Shown piece by piece: positions 1 to 8,748 of a stretch of 64,000 bases of DNA. The position numbers and the translations under genes are program-made. The stretch comes from Paenalicyclobacillus cellulosilyticus (lineage in GTDB: Bacteria > Bacillota > Bacilli > Alicyclobacillales > Alicyclobacillaceae). Where the stretch lies: positions 1 through 64,000 of the forward strand of contig NZ_BMOY01000001.1 in the NCBI RefSeq assembly GCF_014647315.1. Reading direction: 5' to 3'. Numbering within the stretch: position 1 is the stretch's first letter; each line of letters starts with the position of its first letter. The notes beneath the pieces are model-generated. The model was not told the origin of the DNA. It was given only the letters and a program-made list of their open reading frames with translations, and ran no database searches.

Positions 1-118
1 CCGCTTCCGCATCCGCACCCGCTCCGACCCCAGCGCAGGAGGCGGGCAACCGCCGGCTCCTGCCGGAGGTTGCCCGCCTCCTGCGCTGGGGTCGGAGCGG
101 GTGCGGATGCGGAAGCGG
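1..118. repeat. 51-bp perfect inverted repeat (snapback) at window edge
   Basis: Bases 1-51 are the exact reverse complement of bases 68-118, separated by a 16-base spacer that itself contains a small CCGG/CCGG pairing. The outer arm reaches base 1, so the full arm may be longer. It lies in the linker-coding part of infB. Read as infB, the distal arm becomes a Trp/Cys/Arg-rich peptide unlike the Ala/Pro-rich linker before it. This fits a fold-back artefact at a contig end, although a real hairpin is not excluded. Confidence 0.97.
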
Positions 119-665
119 TTCGCGCAGCCGCGTCCGCGCGCGCCGGTGTCCCAGCCCGCTCCGCCGCGGCGGCGCCGGACTGGGCGGCTCGCTGTCCCGC
201 AGCTTCCGGCGTCTTCACCGTCCCGGTGACCGCCGTCCCCGCCTGTTCCTCGCGGACAGCCGCACGCGCTGCGGCGTCTGCTCCCGCCGCGGCCAGCGCT
301 TGTTCCGAACGCGCCCGCTCCGCTTGCCGTGCCCGCGCTTGGGCCAACCGTTGTTGTTCCGCCCGTTGCCGCTCCAATTCCCGCTGGCGCTCCAATTCCC
401 GCTGCCGCTCAAGCTCCAATTGCCGCGCCGCCCGTTCCCGCTGTTTCTGTTTCTCCCTAAGGTCGCGCTCCAGTTCGCTGGCGTGCCGTTGCGCGGCCCG
501 CTGCTTCACCTCCGCGAAAAACTGCTCCACCTTGCGCACCATCTCGTCGTCCATGATGCTCATATGATTGGCCACCGGCACATCCAAGCGGTTGAGGATG
601 GTGATGATCTCCTTGCTCGACATGTTCAACTGCTTGGCGTACTCATACACGCGGAGTTTTGTCAA
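1..665 (-). CDS. infB: Translation initiation factor IF-2, N-terminal part (3' end outside window)
   Basis: This is the N-terminal 221 codons of IF-2, the GTPase that places initiator tRNA on the 30S subunit. Residues 1-50 match the IF2_N fold (VYEYAKQLNMSSKEIITIL, then the hydrophobic segment NRLDVPVANHMSIMDDE). A long charged Glu/Arg/Gln helix and an Ala/Pro-rich linker follow. The GTPase domains lie beyond the edge. The start is a TTG codon preceded by GGGGGTGAAG and overlaps the end of ylxQ by 23 bases, so translation is probably coupled. The last 40 or so codons fall in the terminal snapback and should not be trusted until confirmed. Confidence 0.9.
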   Translation of the reverse strand, partial: MTKLRVYEYAKQLNMSSKEIITILNRLDVPVANHMSIMDDEMVRKVEQFFAEVKQRAAQRHASELERDLREKQKQRERAARQLELERQRELERQRELERQRAEQQRLAQARARQAERARSEQALAAAGADAAARAAVREEQAGTAVTGTVKTPEAAGQRAAQSGAAAAERAGTPARADAAARTASASAPAPTPAQEAGNLRQEPAVARLLRWGRSGCGCGS

Positions 666-1017
666 ACGCTTCACCCCCGTCGATTTCCCCCAACAGCTCC
701 CGCAACTTCGCCGCGAACCCGGGGTCGGTCACGGCGACGGCAACCACCTCGGACCGGCCGATGGCACGGCCGAGATCGCCACGGTTCAGCACTTCGAACA
801 ACGGAATATGGTAAAACGCGCACTTGTCGCGAAATTGTTTTTTTGCACGCTCACCGGCGTCCGCGGCTAGGACGACCAACCGTGCCTTTCGGCTGCGCAC
901 CGCAGCCAGAACAGCGTCCGATCCCACCGCCAGCCGCCGCGCGCGCAGCGCCAACCCGAGCCACTCGCTGCACCGTCTTTGCACCAAAGCCGCATCAGGA
1001 TGAGACAACCGGTCCAT
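643..1017 (-). CDS. ylxQ: L7Ae-family RNA-binding protein YlxQ
   Basis: A 124-residue protein of the L7Ae/L30e/YlxQ family, kink-turn RNA binders found in the nusA-infB operon. Recognisable family blocks are LGLALRARRLAVGSDAVL, ARLVVLAADAGERAKKQ, KCAFYHIPLFEV and the C-terminal AVAVTDPGFAAKLRELL. An upstream in-frame start would add 21 residues and overlap ylxR by 86 bases. The chosen ATG has AAGGTGG eight bases upstream and a conventional 23-base overlap with ylxR. It lies between ylxR and infB, as in Bacillus. Its cellular role is poorly defined even in model species. Confidence 0.88.
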   Translation of the reverse strand: MDRLSHPDAALVQRRCSEWLGLALRARRLAVGSDAVLAAVRSRKARLVVLAADAGERAKKQFRDKCAFYHIPLFEVLNRGDLGRAIGRSEVVAVAVTDPGFAAKLRELLGEIDGGEAFDKTPRV

Positions 1018-1294
1018 CGCCCGAACCACCTTGCTCCAATTGGTGCGCAAGCGCATCATAGATCGTCTCCGGGATGGCACGCTTGAGCGCGCGCTCGAGC
1101 GACTTGCGCTTGCGGGCCGCTTTCAGGCACTCCGGTTTCCGGCACAGATACGCACCCCGGCCGTTCCGCCGCCCCGTCTCATCCAACAGGATCTCGCCTT
1201 CCGGGGTCGACACCACGCGGATGAGATCGCGCTTGGCGAACATCTCCTGGCAACCCACGCATTTGCGCAAGGGGATCTTCTTCTGCCGCTGCAC
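995..1294 (-). CDS. ylxR: YlxR/RnpM family RNA-binding protein
   Basis: A 99-residue YlxR-fold protein with the family signature [20 protein letters not shown] followed by [13 protein letters not shown], which carries the paired cysteines. In Bacillus subtilis the family member RnpM is reported to modulate RNase P. The GTG start is preferred over an upstream ATG because AAGGAGGG lies just before it and because family members begin a few residues before KKIPLRKC. It follows nusA by 60 bases and overlaps ylxQ, so it is part of the rimP-nusA-ylxR-ylxQ-infB transcription unit. Confidence 0.88.
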   Translation of the reverse strand: MQRQKKIPLRKCVGCQEMFAKRDLIRVVSTPEGEILLDETGRRNGRGAYLCRKPECLKAARKRKSLERALKRAIPETIYDALAHQLEQGGSGDGPVVSS

Positions 1295-1354
1295 GTGCCG
1301 CCCTCCTTCGCACTGTGGCTCAACCGACGACCGCATGCCCTCCCGAAACCCGCG

Positions 1355-2476
1355 TCAGGGTTCTGTGAGCCAATCGGCCGAGAGGGTGCCAAACCCATCA
1401 TCCTCCGGCGGGTCATCCATGAGCCGGCCGAACATCCCCAGCTCGGCAGCCTGGCTCTCGCTCTTGATGTCAATCTTCCAACCGGTCAGCTTGGCGGCGA
1501 GGCGAGCGTTCTGCCCCTCCTTCCCGATGGCCAGCGACAACTGGTTGTCCGGCACGATGGTCTTGGCGATCCGTTCTTCCTCAAGGATCTGAACTTCCAC
1601 CACCTTGGCGGGCGACAGTGCGTTGGCCACAAACTCCGCCGGGTCCTCGCTCCACTTGACGATATCCACCTTTTCCCCGTTGAGCTCGTTGACGACCGCC
1701 TGCACCCGCATCCCGCGCGCGCCCACGCACGCGCCGATGGGATCGACGTCCGGGTTGCGGGAGTAGACCGCAATCTTTGAGCGGAACCCGGCTTCGCGGG
1801 CGACCGCCTTGATCTCGACCACGCCGTCGTAGATCTCCGGCACCTCGAGCTCAAACAGCCGTTTCAGCAAACCCGGGTGCGTACGCGACAAGATGATCTG
1901 CGGCCCCTTCGTCGTCCGCTCCACCCGCATGATGAACGCTTTGATGCGGTCCCCCTGCCGGTACCGGTCATTCGGCATCTGCTCCGCGGCGGGCAAAACC
2001 GCCTCCGTTTCCCCGAGGTCCACGTAGATGTTGCGCGCATCCTGGCGCTGGACGATCCCCGTGATGATGTCTTCTTCGCGATCGACGTACTTATGGTAGA
2101 TGATGGCACGTTCCGCTTCGCGGATCCGCTGCGTGACCACCTGCTTGGCTGTCTGGGCAGCGATCCGCCCGAAATCGCGCGGCGTCACTTCAATCTCCAC
2201 GATATCTCCCAACTGGTAAGAAGGATGGATGTCGCGGGCCGCGTCCAGCGAGATCTCCATCCTGGGGTCGGTCACCGCTTCGACGACCGTCTTGCGGGCA
2301 TAGACGTGCACCTCGCCGGTGTCCCGGCGGATCTCGACGCGCACGTTGGGCGCAGAATTGAAGTTCCGTTTGTATCCTGAGATGAGCGCCGCCTCGATGG
2401 CCTCGAGCAGCGTATCTTTGTCGATGCCCTTCTCGCGCTGCAACTGTTCAAGCGCGTCGATAAAGTCCGCATTCAT
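1355..2476 (-). CDS. nusA: Transcription termination/antitermination factor NusA
   Basis: A 373-residue NusA of the short Gram-positive type, lacking the C-terminal acidic repeats of enterobacteria. Domains in order are an N-terminal RNA polymerase-binding domain (residues 1-125, starting [20 protein letters not shown]), an S1 domain (about 135-200), and two KH domains (about 230-345). The KH blocks include [20 protein letters not shown] and [20 protein letters not shown]. It binds the elongation complex and nascent RNA to control pausing and termination. It starts 33 bases after rimP with an AAAGGAGG site and is co-transcribed with it. Confidence 0.97.
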   Translation of the reverse strand: MNADFIDALEQLQREKGIDKDTLLEAIEAALISGYKRNFNSAPNVRVEIRRDTGEVHVYARKTVVEAVTDPRMEISLDAARDIHPSYQLGDIVEIEVTPRDFGRIAAQTAKQVVTQRIREAERAIIYHKYVDREEDIITGIVQRQDARNIYVDLGETEAVLPAAEQMPNDRYRQGDRIKAFIMRVERTTKGPQIILSRTHPGLLKRLFELEVPEIYDGVVEIKAVAREAGFRSKIAVYSRNPDVDPIGACVGARGMRVQAVVNELNGEKVDIVKWSEDPAEFVANALSPAKVVEVQILEEERIAKTIVPDNQLSLAIGKEGQNARLAAKLTGWKIDIKSESQAAELGMFGRLMDDPPEDDGFGTLSADWLTEP

Positions 2477-2509
2477 GAATCCGGGTTCCTCCTTTCTTGA
2501 GGCGGGGTG

Positions 2510-3007
2510 TCACCATGCGATGGCCAGGCGTGCGGACGCGACCTTGGCGAGCGGAATGTCGATGCGCCGGATTGCGACCCCCTGGCCGGATTTCCCCTTG
2601 CCGTGCGCCGCGCAGGCCATCGTCAGGCGCTCCCCGTCAAACGCGTCCAGGGTCCCTTCGAACACCTTCTGTCCGTCGATGGGTTCGTACAGCGAGACCC
2701 GGACATAGCGTCCGACGGCCCAAGCGAAGTCGGAAGGCTTCTTCAGGGGCCGCTCCGCGCCTGGCGACGACACCTCGAGGACGTATGACATGGGAATTGG
2801 ATCCACTTCATCCAGGCGTTCCGAGAGGCGTTCGCTGACCTGGCTGCAATCATCGATATCGACCCCGCCCGGCTTATCGATGAACACGCGCAGATACCAG
2901 GTGGCTCCTTCCTTTTTGAATTCCACGTCGACAAGTTCCAAGCCGGCTGCGTCCACAATGGGACGGGCGAGTTGCTCGACAATGTCCTGGATGCGCTCTT
3001 TGGGCAC
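2510..3007 (-). CDS. rimP: Ribosome maturation factor RimP
   Basis: A 165-residue RimP, needed for maturation of the 30S subunit. Family blocks include ELVDVEFKKEGATWYLRVFI, GVDIDDCSQVSERLSERLDE and LEVSSPGAERPLKKPSDF. A longer reading frame exists upstream, but the GTG at VPKERIQDIVEQ has GAGGAGG eight bases before it and matches the normal family N-terminus. It is the first gene of the nusA-infB operon. A promoter and a strong hairpin lie in the 268-base gap between it and pheA. Confidence 0.95.
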   Translation of the reverse strand: MPKERIQDIVEQLARPIVDAAGLELVDVEFKKEGATWYLRVFIDKPGGVDIDDCSQVSERLSERLDEVDPIPMSYVLEVSSPGAERPLKKPSDFAWAVGRYVRVSLYEPIDGQKVFEGTLDAFDGERLTMACAAHGKGKSGQGVAIRRIDIPLAKVASARLAIAW

Positions 3008-3134
3008 CTGACGTTCCTCCTCAACCGGCGGGGCGGCAAACGCCAGACCGTCTTTTGCGGGAACGAAGGTCATCCGCCTCCCCGCGCAGCGTAGGCATGA
3101 GCTGGGTCGTTGGCGTGGCTGCGCTCTGCATAAA

Positions 3135-3162
3135 GCGAAGAGTGGGTTTCCCCACTCTTCGC
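3135..3162 (-). other. 12-bp perfect hairpin with GAAA loop in rimP leader
   Basis: Twelve perfectly paired bases close a GAAA tetraloop when read on the minus strand, followed by only three T residues. It lies about 25 bases downstream of the predicted start point of the rimP promoter. It could be a weak terminator for the upstream pheA unit, an attenuator for rimP-nusA-infB, or an mRNA-stabilising 5' structure. The short T-run argues against a strong intrinsic terminator. Confidence 0.7.
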
Positions 3163-3194
3163 GCCGAAAAGCCTATACGAAGCCTAACGATGGG

Positions 3195-3223
3195 AGTATA
3201 CCATGGATATGCAGCACATGCAA
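3195..3223 (-). promoter_or_regulatory. SigA-type promoter for rimP-nusA-infB
   Basis: On the minus strand TTGCAT and TATACT are separated by exactly 17 bases, close to the housekeeping consensus. It lies in the pheA-rimP gap, so the rimP operon has its own promoter in addition to any readthrough from polC-pheA. The predicted start point is about 180 bases before the rimP start codon, leaving a long leader. Confidence 0.65.
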
Positions 3224-3275
3224 CGCGCGCGACCGATGCGCACCCGATTGCGCACACGGCGCACCGGATGATCCG

Positions 3276-4217
3276 TCACGGAAACACCCCGAGATCCGGG
3301 AACCAACCCAAGCTCGTGACGGTGATGCCGGCCTGCGCCCAGGCGTTTTGCACCCGCCGCCACGCGAAAGACGCGGCGGGCTCCGGTTGGTCGGCCGGCC
3401 ACTGGACGTCGAGGAAAAACACGTATTCCCCAAGCCGTTGGCCGGAGGGGCGAGATTCAATCCGCGTGAGGTTGAACCCTTCGTCGTGCAGGGGGCGCAG
3501 CGCCGACATCAGCCCCCCTGGCCGGTTCTCAATCCCGGCCAAGAGCAGTGCCAAGGTCCACGCGTCCGCCCCGGCCAGTTCCCGGAGCCTCTCCTGCAGA
3601 CGGGACGTCGTCGCCGCGCGCGCGTGGTCTGTGCGGGCGAGGAGTCCGAAGCGGGTCATGTTGTCCCGAAACGTCTGGATCCGCTCGGCGCGGCAACAAA
3701 GCCCGTAGACGTCCGCCGCCTTGCGCGGCCCGATGGCGGCCAGGCCGGGATCGGCCGTTTCCCGTACGATCCGGGCCGCGTCCGCCGTGCTGGCGACCGC
3801 CGTCTGCCGCGCGTGCGGCAGGTTTTGCTCGAGCCACTCGCGGCATTGCGCGAGCGCCTGCGGGTGCGACATCACCTCCCGCACCTGGGAAAGGTCGGGT
3901 TCGCCGAATGTGAGGAGGTGCTGTTCGATGCGGAGGGTGAGCGCCGCGACGAGCTGCGGCGCTGGCTGGCCGCACGCCGTTTGCCGCCGGACCTCGCGCG
4001 CGAGCGTGTCCCAGCTTTCCCGCACCGAACCCTCGGTGCTGTTTTCGAGCGGCACACAACCGAAGGCCGCATCGCTCGCCGCGCCGACCTGTTGGATGAC
4101 CTGGCTGGGCGTGGCCATCGGGACGAGGACATCGCCCACCTCGGGCAACATGTTGGCGAACCGGCCCGCCGCATCGTGGGTGAACGTCGCCACGGGCCCG
4201 AAATAATACAATGGCAT
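3276..4217 (-). CDS. pheA: Prephenate dehydratase
   Basis: A 313-residue monofunctional prephenate dehydratase that converts prephenate to phenylpyruvate in phenylalanine synthesis. The catalytic domain (about 1-185) carries GCVPLENSTEGSV, MSHPQALAQCREWL and the DNMTRF block with the conserved TRF. The C-terminal ACT domain (about 205-285) carries the regulatory ESRP motif and a GGL variant of the usual GAL. The second of two nearby ATG codons has the better spacing to GGAG. It starts 27 bases after the polC stop and is probably transcribed with it. In Bacillus subtilis pheA lies by obg, so the location is unusual. Confidence 0.95.
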   Translation of the reverse strand: MPLYYFGPVATFTHDAAGRFANMLPEVGDVLVPMATPSQVIQQVGAASDAAFGCVPLENSTEGSVRESWDTLAREVRRQTACGQPAPQLVAALTLRIEQHLLTFGEPDLSQVREVMSHPQALAQCREWLEQNLPHARQTAVASTADAARIVRETADPGLAAIGPRKAADVYGLCCRAERIQTFRDNMTRFGLLARTDHARAATTSRLQERLRELAGADAWTLALLLAGIENRPGGLMSALRPLHDEGFNLTRIESRPSGQRLGEYVFFLDVQWPADQPEPAASFAWRRVQNAWAQAGITVTSLGWFPDLGVFP

Positions 4218-4244
4218 GCGCATCTCTCCGCTCGCGCCCCCGTC

Positions 4245-7200
4245 TTAGAAGAGGGACAGTTGATTGGTCTCCGGCAGGCCGGCCAGGCAGCCCAAGCCGG
4301 CGAGGATTTCGACGACCGCCTTCGTGACGCGCGCCCGGGACTGCAAATCCTCCACCGACAAGAACGGGCCTTCCTGCGCCGCCTGGTACAAGTTGGCAGC
4401 CGCCGCTTCCCCGACGCCGGGAATGGCGGCAAACGGCGGCAAGAGCGCTTGTTCCGCCTCCACCACCTGGAAGCGCGTGGCGTGCGACCGGTACAGGTCG
4501 ACCGGCAGGAAGCGAAAACCGCGCACCACCATCTCCAGCGCCACTTCGAGCACCGTCTGCAACGCCTTTTCCTTGGCGGTCGCCGCGTTGCCTTTGGCTT
4601 CAATCTCTTCGATCTTGCGCCAGATGGCGTCACGGCCCTGCACGGCCAATGCCACGTCGAAGTTGTCGGCGTTGATGGTGAAGTACGTGGCGTAGAACGG
4701 CAACGGGTGGTACACCTTGAACCACGCCAAGCGCATCGACATGATGACGTATGCCGCGGCGTGCGCCTTCGGAAACATGTATTTGATTTTGCGGCCGGAC
4801 TCGATGTACCATTCGGGCACGCCGAACTGGCGCATGTACGCAGCGTCTTCTTCCGTGACGCCTTTGCCTTTCCGGATGGACTCCATGATCTTGAATGCGC
4901 GGCTCGGCTCCAGACCCTTGTACATCAGATAGACCATGATGTCGTCGCGGGCGCAGATCACCTCAGACAACGTGGCGATCCCGTTGCGGATGAGGTCCTG
5001 CGCGTTGTTCAACCACACATCCGTCCCGTGCGACAGGCCGGAGATCCGGACCAGTTCGGAGAAGGTCGTCGGGCGGGTGTCCTCCAGCATCTGGCGCACG
5101 AACTTCGTGCCAAACTCCGGGATCGCGTACGTTCCGGTGGTGGAACGGATGTCTTCCGGCTTGACACCGAGCGCTTCCGTGCTGCGAAAGATGCTTAAAA
5201 CCTTCGGATCGTTGAGCGGGATGTCCTTCGGGTCGACGCCGGTGAGATCCTGGAGCATCCGGATCATCGTCGGCACGTCGTGGCCGAGGATATCCAACTT
5301 CAACAAGCAGTTTTCCAACCCGGAGTGGTAGTCCAGATGGGTCGTCAACGTGCCTGCTTCCTTGTCGTCCGCCGGGTACTGCACCGGTGTGAAGTCGTAG
5401 ATGCTCATATGGGCAGGCACCACCACCTGTCCGCCCGGGTGCTGGCCGGTGGTTCGTTTGATGCCCGTACAGCCGCGGGCCAAGCGCTCAATCTCCGCGT
5501 TGCGCAGCACCAAACCACGTTCCTCCGCGTACTTGCGCACGTAGCCGTACGCGGTCTTCTCCGCGACCGTCGCGATGGTCCCGGCGCGAAACACGTGGTC
5601 CTTGCCGAACAACTCCTCCGTATACTTATGCGCCCGCGCCTGATACTCACCCGAGAAATTCAGGTCGATGTCCGGGACCTTGTCGCCCTCAAACCCGAGG
5701 AACGTCTCGAACGGGATGTCCTGCCCGTCACGGCGGAGGGGGGTGCCGCAGCGCGGGCAGTCCTTGTCCGGCAGGTCGAATCCGGATCCGACCGAACCGT
5801 CTTCGATGAATTCGCTGTACTTGCACGAGGGGCATAAGTAATGCGGCGGCAACGGATTGACTTCCGTGATGTCGGTCATCGTGGCCACCAACGAAGACCC
5901 GACCGAACCGCGGCTGCCCACCAAGTACCCGTCGGCAAGCGACTTGGTCACCAGCTTGTGCGCGGTGAGGTAGATGACCGCAAACCCGTTCTCGATGATG
6001 GCGCGCAACTCTTTTTCCAGGCGTTTGGCGACGATGTCCGGCAGCGGATCGCCATACAGGGCGTGCGCCTTCTCATACGTGAGGCGGCGGATCTCCTCGT
6101 CCGCCCCCTCGATGACCGGCGTGTACAACTTGTCCGGCAGGGGACGCACGACCTCAACGGCGTCGGCGATGGCGTTCGGTGCGGTCACCACGACGTCGAA
6201 GGCATCGGCATCACCCAAAAACCGGAACTCCTCCAACATCTCGTCGGTGGTTCGAAAATAAAGCGGCGGTTGCCAGGTTCCTTCCGGCCCGTGCTGGGCC
6301 TGCAGAAACACCTCCCGGTAGACCTTGTCGTGCGGGTGCAGGTAGTGGACGTCGCCCGTCGCCGCCACCGGCTTGTTCAGGCGCCGCCCCAGGTCCACCA
6401 CCTGCCGCAGGATGTCGCGGATACGGTGCAGACCGTCGACCATCCCTTCGCGGACCAGGTTTTCATAGTGGGAGAGCGGTTGAATCTCCAAGAAATCATA
6501 GAACCTGGCGATCTCCTCCAACTCCTCCATGCTCTTGCCGCGCAGAAACGCTTGCATCAACTCCCCGTGCTGGCACGCCGTGCCGATGAGCAAGCCTTCG
6601 CGCAGCCGCACCAGTTCGCTGCGCGGAATGCGCGGCACACGGTGGAGATACTTCGTCAGGCCGAGGGAGACCAGCTCGTACAGATTGCGCAACCCGGTTT
6701 GGTTCTGCGCCAACAGCGTCGCGTGAAACGGGCGCAGGCGCGACACGTCGACCGCCGAGGCGATGGCATTGAGATCGGCGAGCGAGCGGATGCCGCGCGC
6801 CTGCCAATCCGCCTGCATGCGCGCGAACACCTTGGCCGTGGCTTCGGCGTCCGCCAGTGCGCGGTGGTGATGGACGAGCTCGACGTCGAACTTCTGCGTG
6901 AGTGTCTTCAACCGGTAGTTTTTTTCGCCTGGGTAGAGCACGCGCGCCAACGCCAGGGTGTCGATCACCGGGTTGGTAAACCGATCCATGCCCACGCGCT
7001 CGGCGCACTGCGAGAGGAACCCGACGTCGAATTCGGCGTTGTGAGCCACCCAGACGGCGTCGCCGGCGAACTCCCGAAAGCGGGCCAAGGCTTCCGCCAG
7101 CTTGGGCTGACCCGCCACCATGTCGGAAGTGATGCCGGTCAACTCCGAGATCTTTGCGGAAATCGGCCGCTCGGGGTCAATCAGTGTGGCGAACGTCCCG

Positions 7201-8723
7201 ACGATCTCCCGGCCGCGCATCTTGACGGCCGCGATTTCAATCAGCGTGTCATCCCGGGCGTTGAGCCCGGTCGTCTCCGTGTCGAACACGATGTACTCCG
7301 TCTCGTCGTCAAGGGGGCGATCCGCCATGCGGTAGACGATGGGCGTCCCGTCGTCCACCACGTAAGCTTCGACGCCGAGGATCACCTTCACGCCGTGCTT
7401 CTTCCCCGCTGCAAACGCCTCCGGAAACGCCTGGACGACGCCGTGATCGGTGACCGCGATGGCCTTATGCCCCCAGGCGGCCGCCTGCTTGATGTATTCG
7501 GTCACGTCGGTCATGCCGTCCAGTGCCGACATGGTGGTATGTACGTGCAGTTCTATCCGCTTGTGCTCCGCGGTATCGATGCGCTGCGGCGGCATGGCAG
7601 GTTCCATGTCGTACACCTGCAGCACCATCTCTTTCGCGTACGCGTCGAACTGGACTTGCCCCTGCAGCCGCACGTACACCCCTTCCGTCAGCGGTTCCAA
7701 AGCCAAAAGCTGCCGTTCGTTCTGCGCGAACACCTTGGCGGTGATGGAATCCGTTTCGTCCGTGATGTAAAACTGAACCAGCGTCCGCCCGCTCGGCAAC
7801 GACCGTTTGTCCACCCCGAAGACACGGCCTTCGACCACCACCCGCCGCATCTCGTCGACAATGTCGTGGATGGGCGTCGGGGCTTCTTCGATGGGCCGGC
7901 CCAGGTGCAAAGGCCGGACTTCCCCGTCGTCCGCCTTGTCGCGTTTCGCACCCCGTTCCGCGTGCGGGGAAGCATCTCCTTCCTGCCGGGCGGCGCGCCG
8001 GGCTGCCCCGTCTGCCAGATCCTTGGCGATCCCGGCCACCTCGCGCCGCTCGGCTTCTTCCATCGCCGCGCGCAACGCCTGCAGACGGTCCGCCGCGTCC
8101 GCCACGAGGACGACGTCGACCTGCGCGTCGACGGCGAAGAGGCGCGCCAGCTGGTGCGCGATCCACGCCGGCGCCTGTTCGCGCGACAACACCTCGCGTT
8201 CCGCTTCATTCTGCACGGCAAACCGAACGACCGAAACGGGATCTCCTTCCTCACCTCGTGCGGAGGTGACGGTGCACTCCGCCCTGCGCAGAAACTGCCC
8301 GGGCACCGGCACAAGCTCGCTGTACACCGCGGCCAACGCCAGGGCGGCCGCACGCACGTGCTCCCGGTGCCGGCCGCCGGCGTTCGCCGGGTGCCACACC
8401 AATTCCGCGGCGAACCGTGCCAACTCGGACACAGCGTGCTGCTCCAAGGCCAGGGCAGCCCGGACGAACGCACATGCCGCCGCAAACGCCTGCTCCCGCC
8501 CATCGGCGGCGTCTTCCTCCGCATCCCGGGCGGACGATGCATGGACGAACGGATCGACAAGATACAGGTGCACCCTGCGGGGGGATGGTTCCACCACCAC
8601 CTTGCGCAGGATGTAGCGCGGCACACCCTGGCGACGCGGGATGTCGCCGGCAGACACCGCGGGATCCGACGCCTTCAGGCCGGTGACCTCGGTCACCGTC
8701 TCCGCTCGGGTGACGTCAGCCAT
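4245..8723 (-). CDS. polC: DNA polymerase III PolC-type, alpha subunit with proofreading exonuclease
   Basis: A 1492-residue PolC, the leading-strand replicase of low-GC Gram-positive bacteria. An N-terminal region is followed by an OB domain (about 296-375), a PHP domain starting near 388 (ELHVHTTMSALDG), and a DEDD exonuclease from about 476 (YIVFDTETTGLNARDD) inserted in the PHP domain. The polymerase domain contains a CPSC...CPRC zinc site and the catalytic block PDIDLNFSGEYQ. AAGGAGGG lies six bases before the ATG. It follows proS by 25 bases, the standard Bacillus order. It distinguishes Bacillota from DnaE-only lineages. Confidence 0.98.
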   Translation of the reverse strand: MADVTRAETVTEVTGLKASDPAVSAGDIPRRQGVPRYILRKVVVEPSPRRVHLYLVDPFVHASSARDAEEDAADGREQAFAAACAFVRAALALEQHAVSELARFAAELVWHPANAGGRHREHVRAAALALAAVYSELVPVPGQFLRRAECTVTSARGEEGDPVSVVRFAVQNEAEREVLSREQAPAWIAHQLARLFAVDAQVDVVLVADAADRLQALRAAMEEAERREVAGIAKDLADGAARRAARQEGDASPHAERGAKRDKADDGEVRPLHLGRPIEEAPTPIHDIVDEMRRVVVEGRVFGVDKRSLPSGRTLVQFYITDETDSITAKVFAQNERQLLALEPLTEGVYVRLQGQVQFDAYAKEMVLQVYDMEPAMPPQRIDTAEHKRIELHVHTTMSALDGMTDVTEYIKQAAAWGHKAIAVTDHGVVQAFPEAFAAGKKHGVKVILGVEAYVVDDGTPIVYRMADRPLDDETEYIVFDTETTGLNARDDTLIEIAAVKMRGREIVGTFATLIDPERPISAKISELTGITSDMVAGQPKLAEALARFREFAGDAVWVAHNAEFDVGFLSQCAERVGMDRFTNPVIDTLALARVLYPGEKNYRLKTLTQKFDVELVHHHRALADAEATAKVFARMQADWQARGIRSLADLNAIASAVDVSRLRPFHATLLAQNQTGLRNLYELVSLGLTKYLHRVPRIPRSELVRLREGLLIGTACQHGELMQAFLRGKSMEELEEIARFYDFLEIQPLSHYENLVREGMVDGLHRIRDILRQVVDLGRRLNKPVAATGDVHYLHPHDKVYREVFLQAQHGPEGTWQPPLYFRTTDEMLEEFRFLGDADAFDVVVTAPNAIADAVEVVRPLPDKLYTPVIEGADEEIRRLTYEKAHALYGDPLPDIVAKRLEKELRAIIENGFAVIYLTAHKLVTKSLADGYLVGSRGSVGSSLVATMTDITEVNPLPPHYLCPSCKYSEFIEDGSVGSGFDLPDKDCPRCGTPLRRDGQDIPFETFLGFEGDKVPDIDLNFSGEYQARAHKYTEELFGKDHVFRAGTIATVAEKTAYGYVRKYAEERGLVLRNAEIERLARGCTGIKRTTGQHPGGQVVVPAHMSIYDFTPVQYPADDKEAGTLTTHLDYHSGLENCLLKLDILGHDVPTMIRMLQDLTGVDPKDIPLNDPKVLSIFRSTEALGVKPEDIRSTTGTYAIPEFGTKFVRQMLEDTRPTTFSELVRISGLSHGTDVWLNNAQDLIRNGIATLSEVICARDDIMVYLMYKGLEPSRAFKIMESIRKGKGVTEEDAAYMRQFGVPEWYIESGRKIKYMFPKAHAAAYVIMSMRLAWFKVYHPLPFYATYFTINADNFDVALAVQGRDAIWRKIEEIEAKGNAATAKEKALQTVLEVALEMVVRGFRFLPVDLYRSHATRFQVVEAEQALLPPFAAIPGVGEAAAANLYQAAQEGPFLSVEDLQSRARVTKAVVEILAGLGCLAGLPETNQLSLF

Positions 8724-8748
8724 GGGCGTCCCTCCTTGACCCCGGGGT

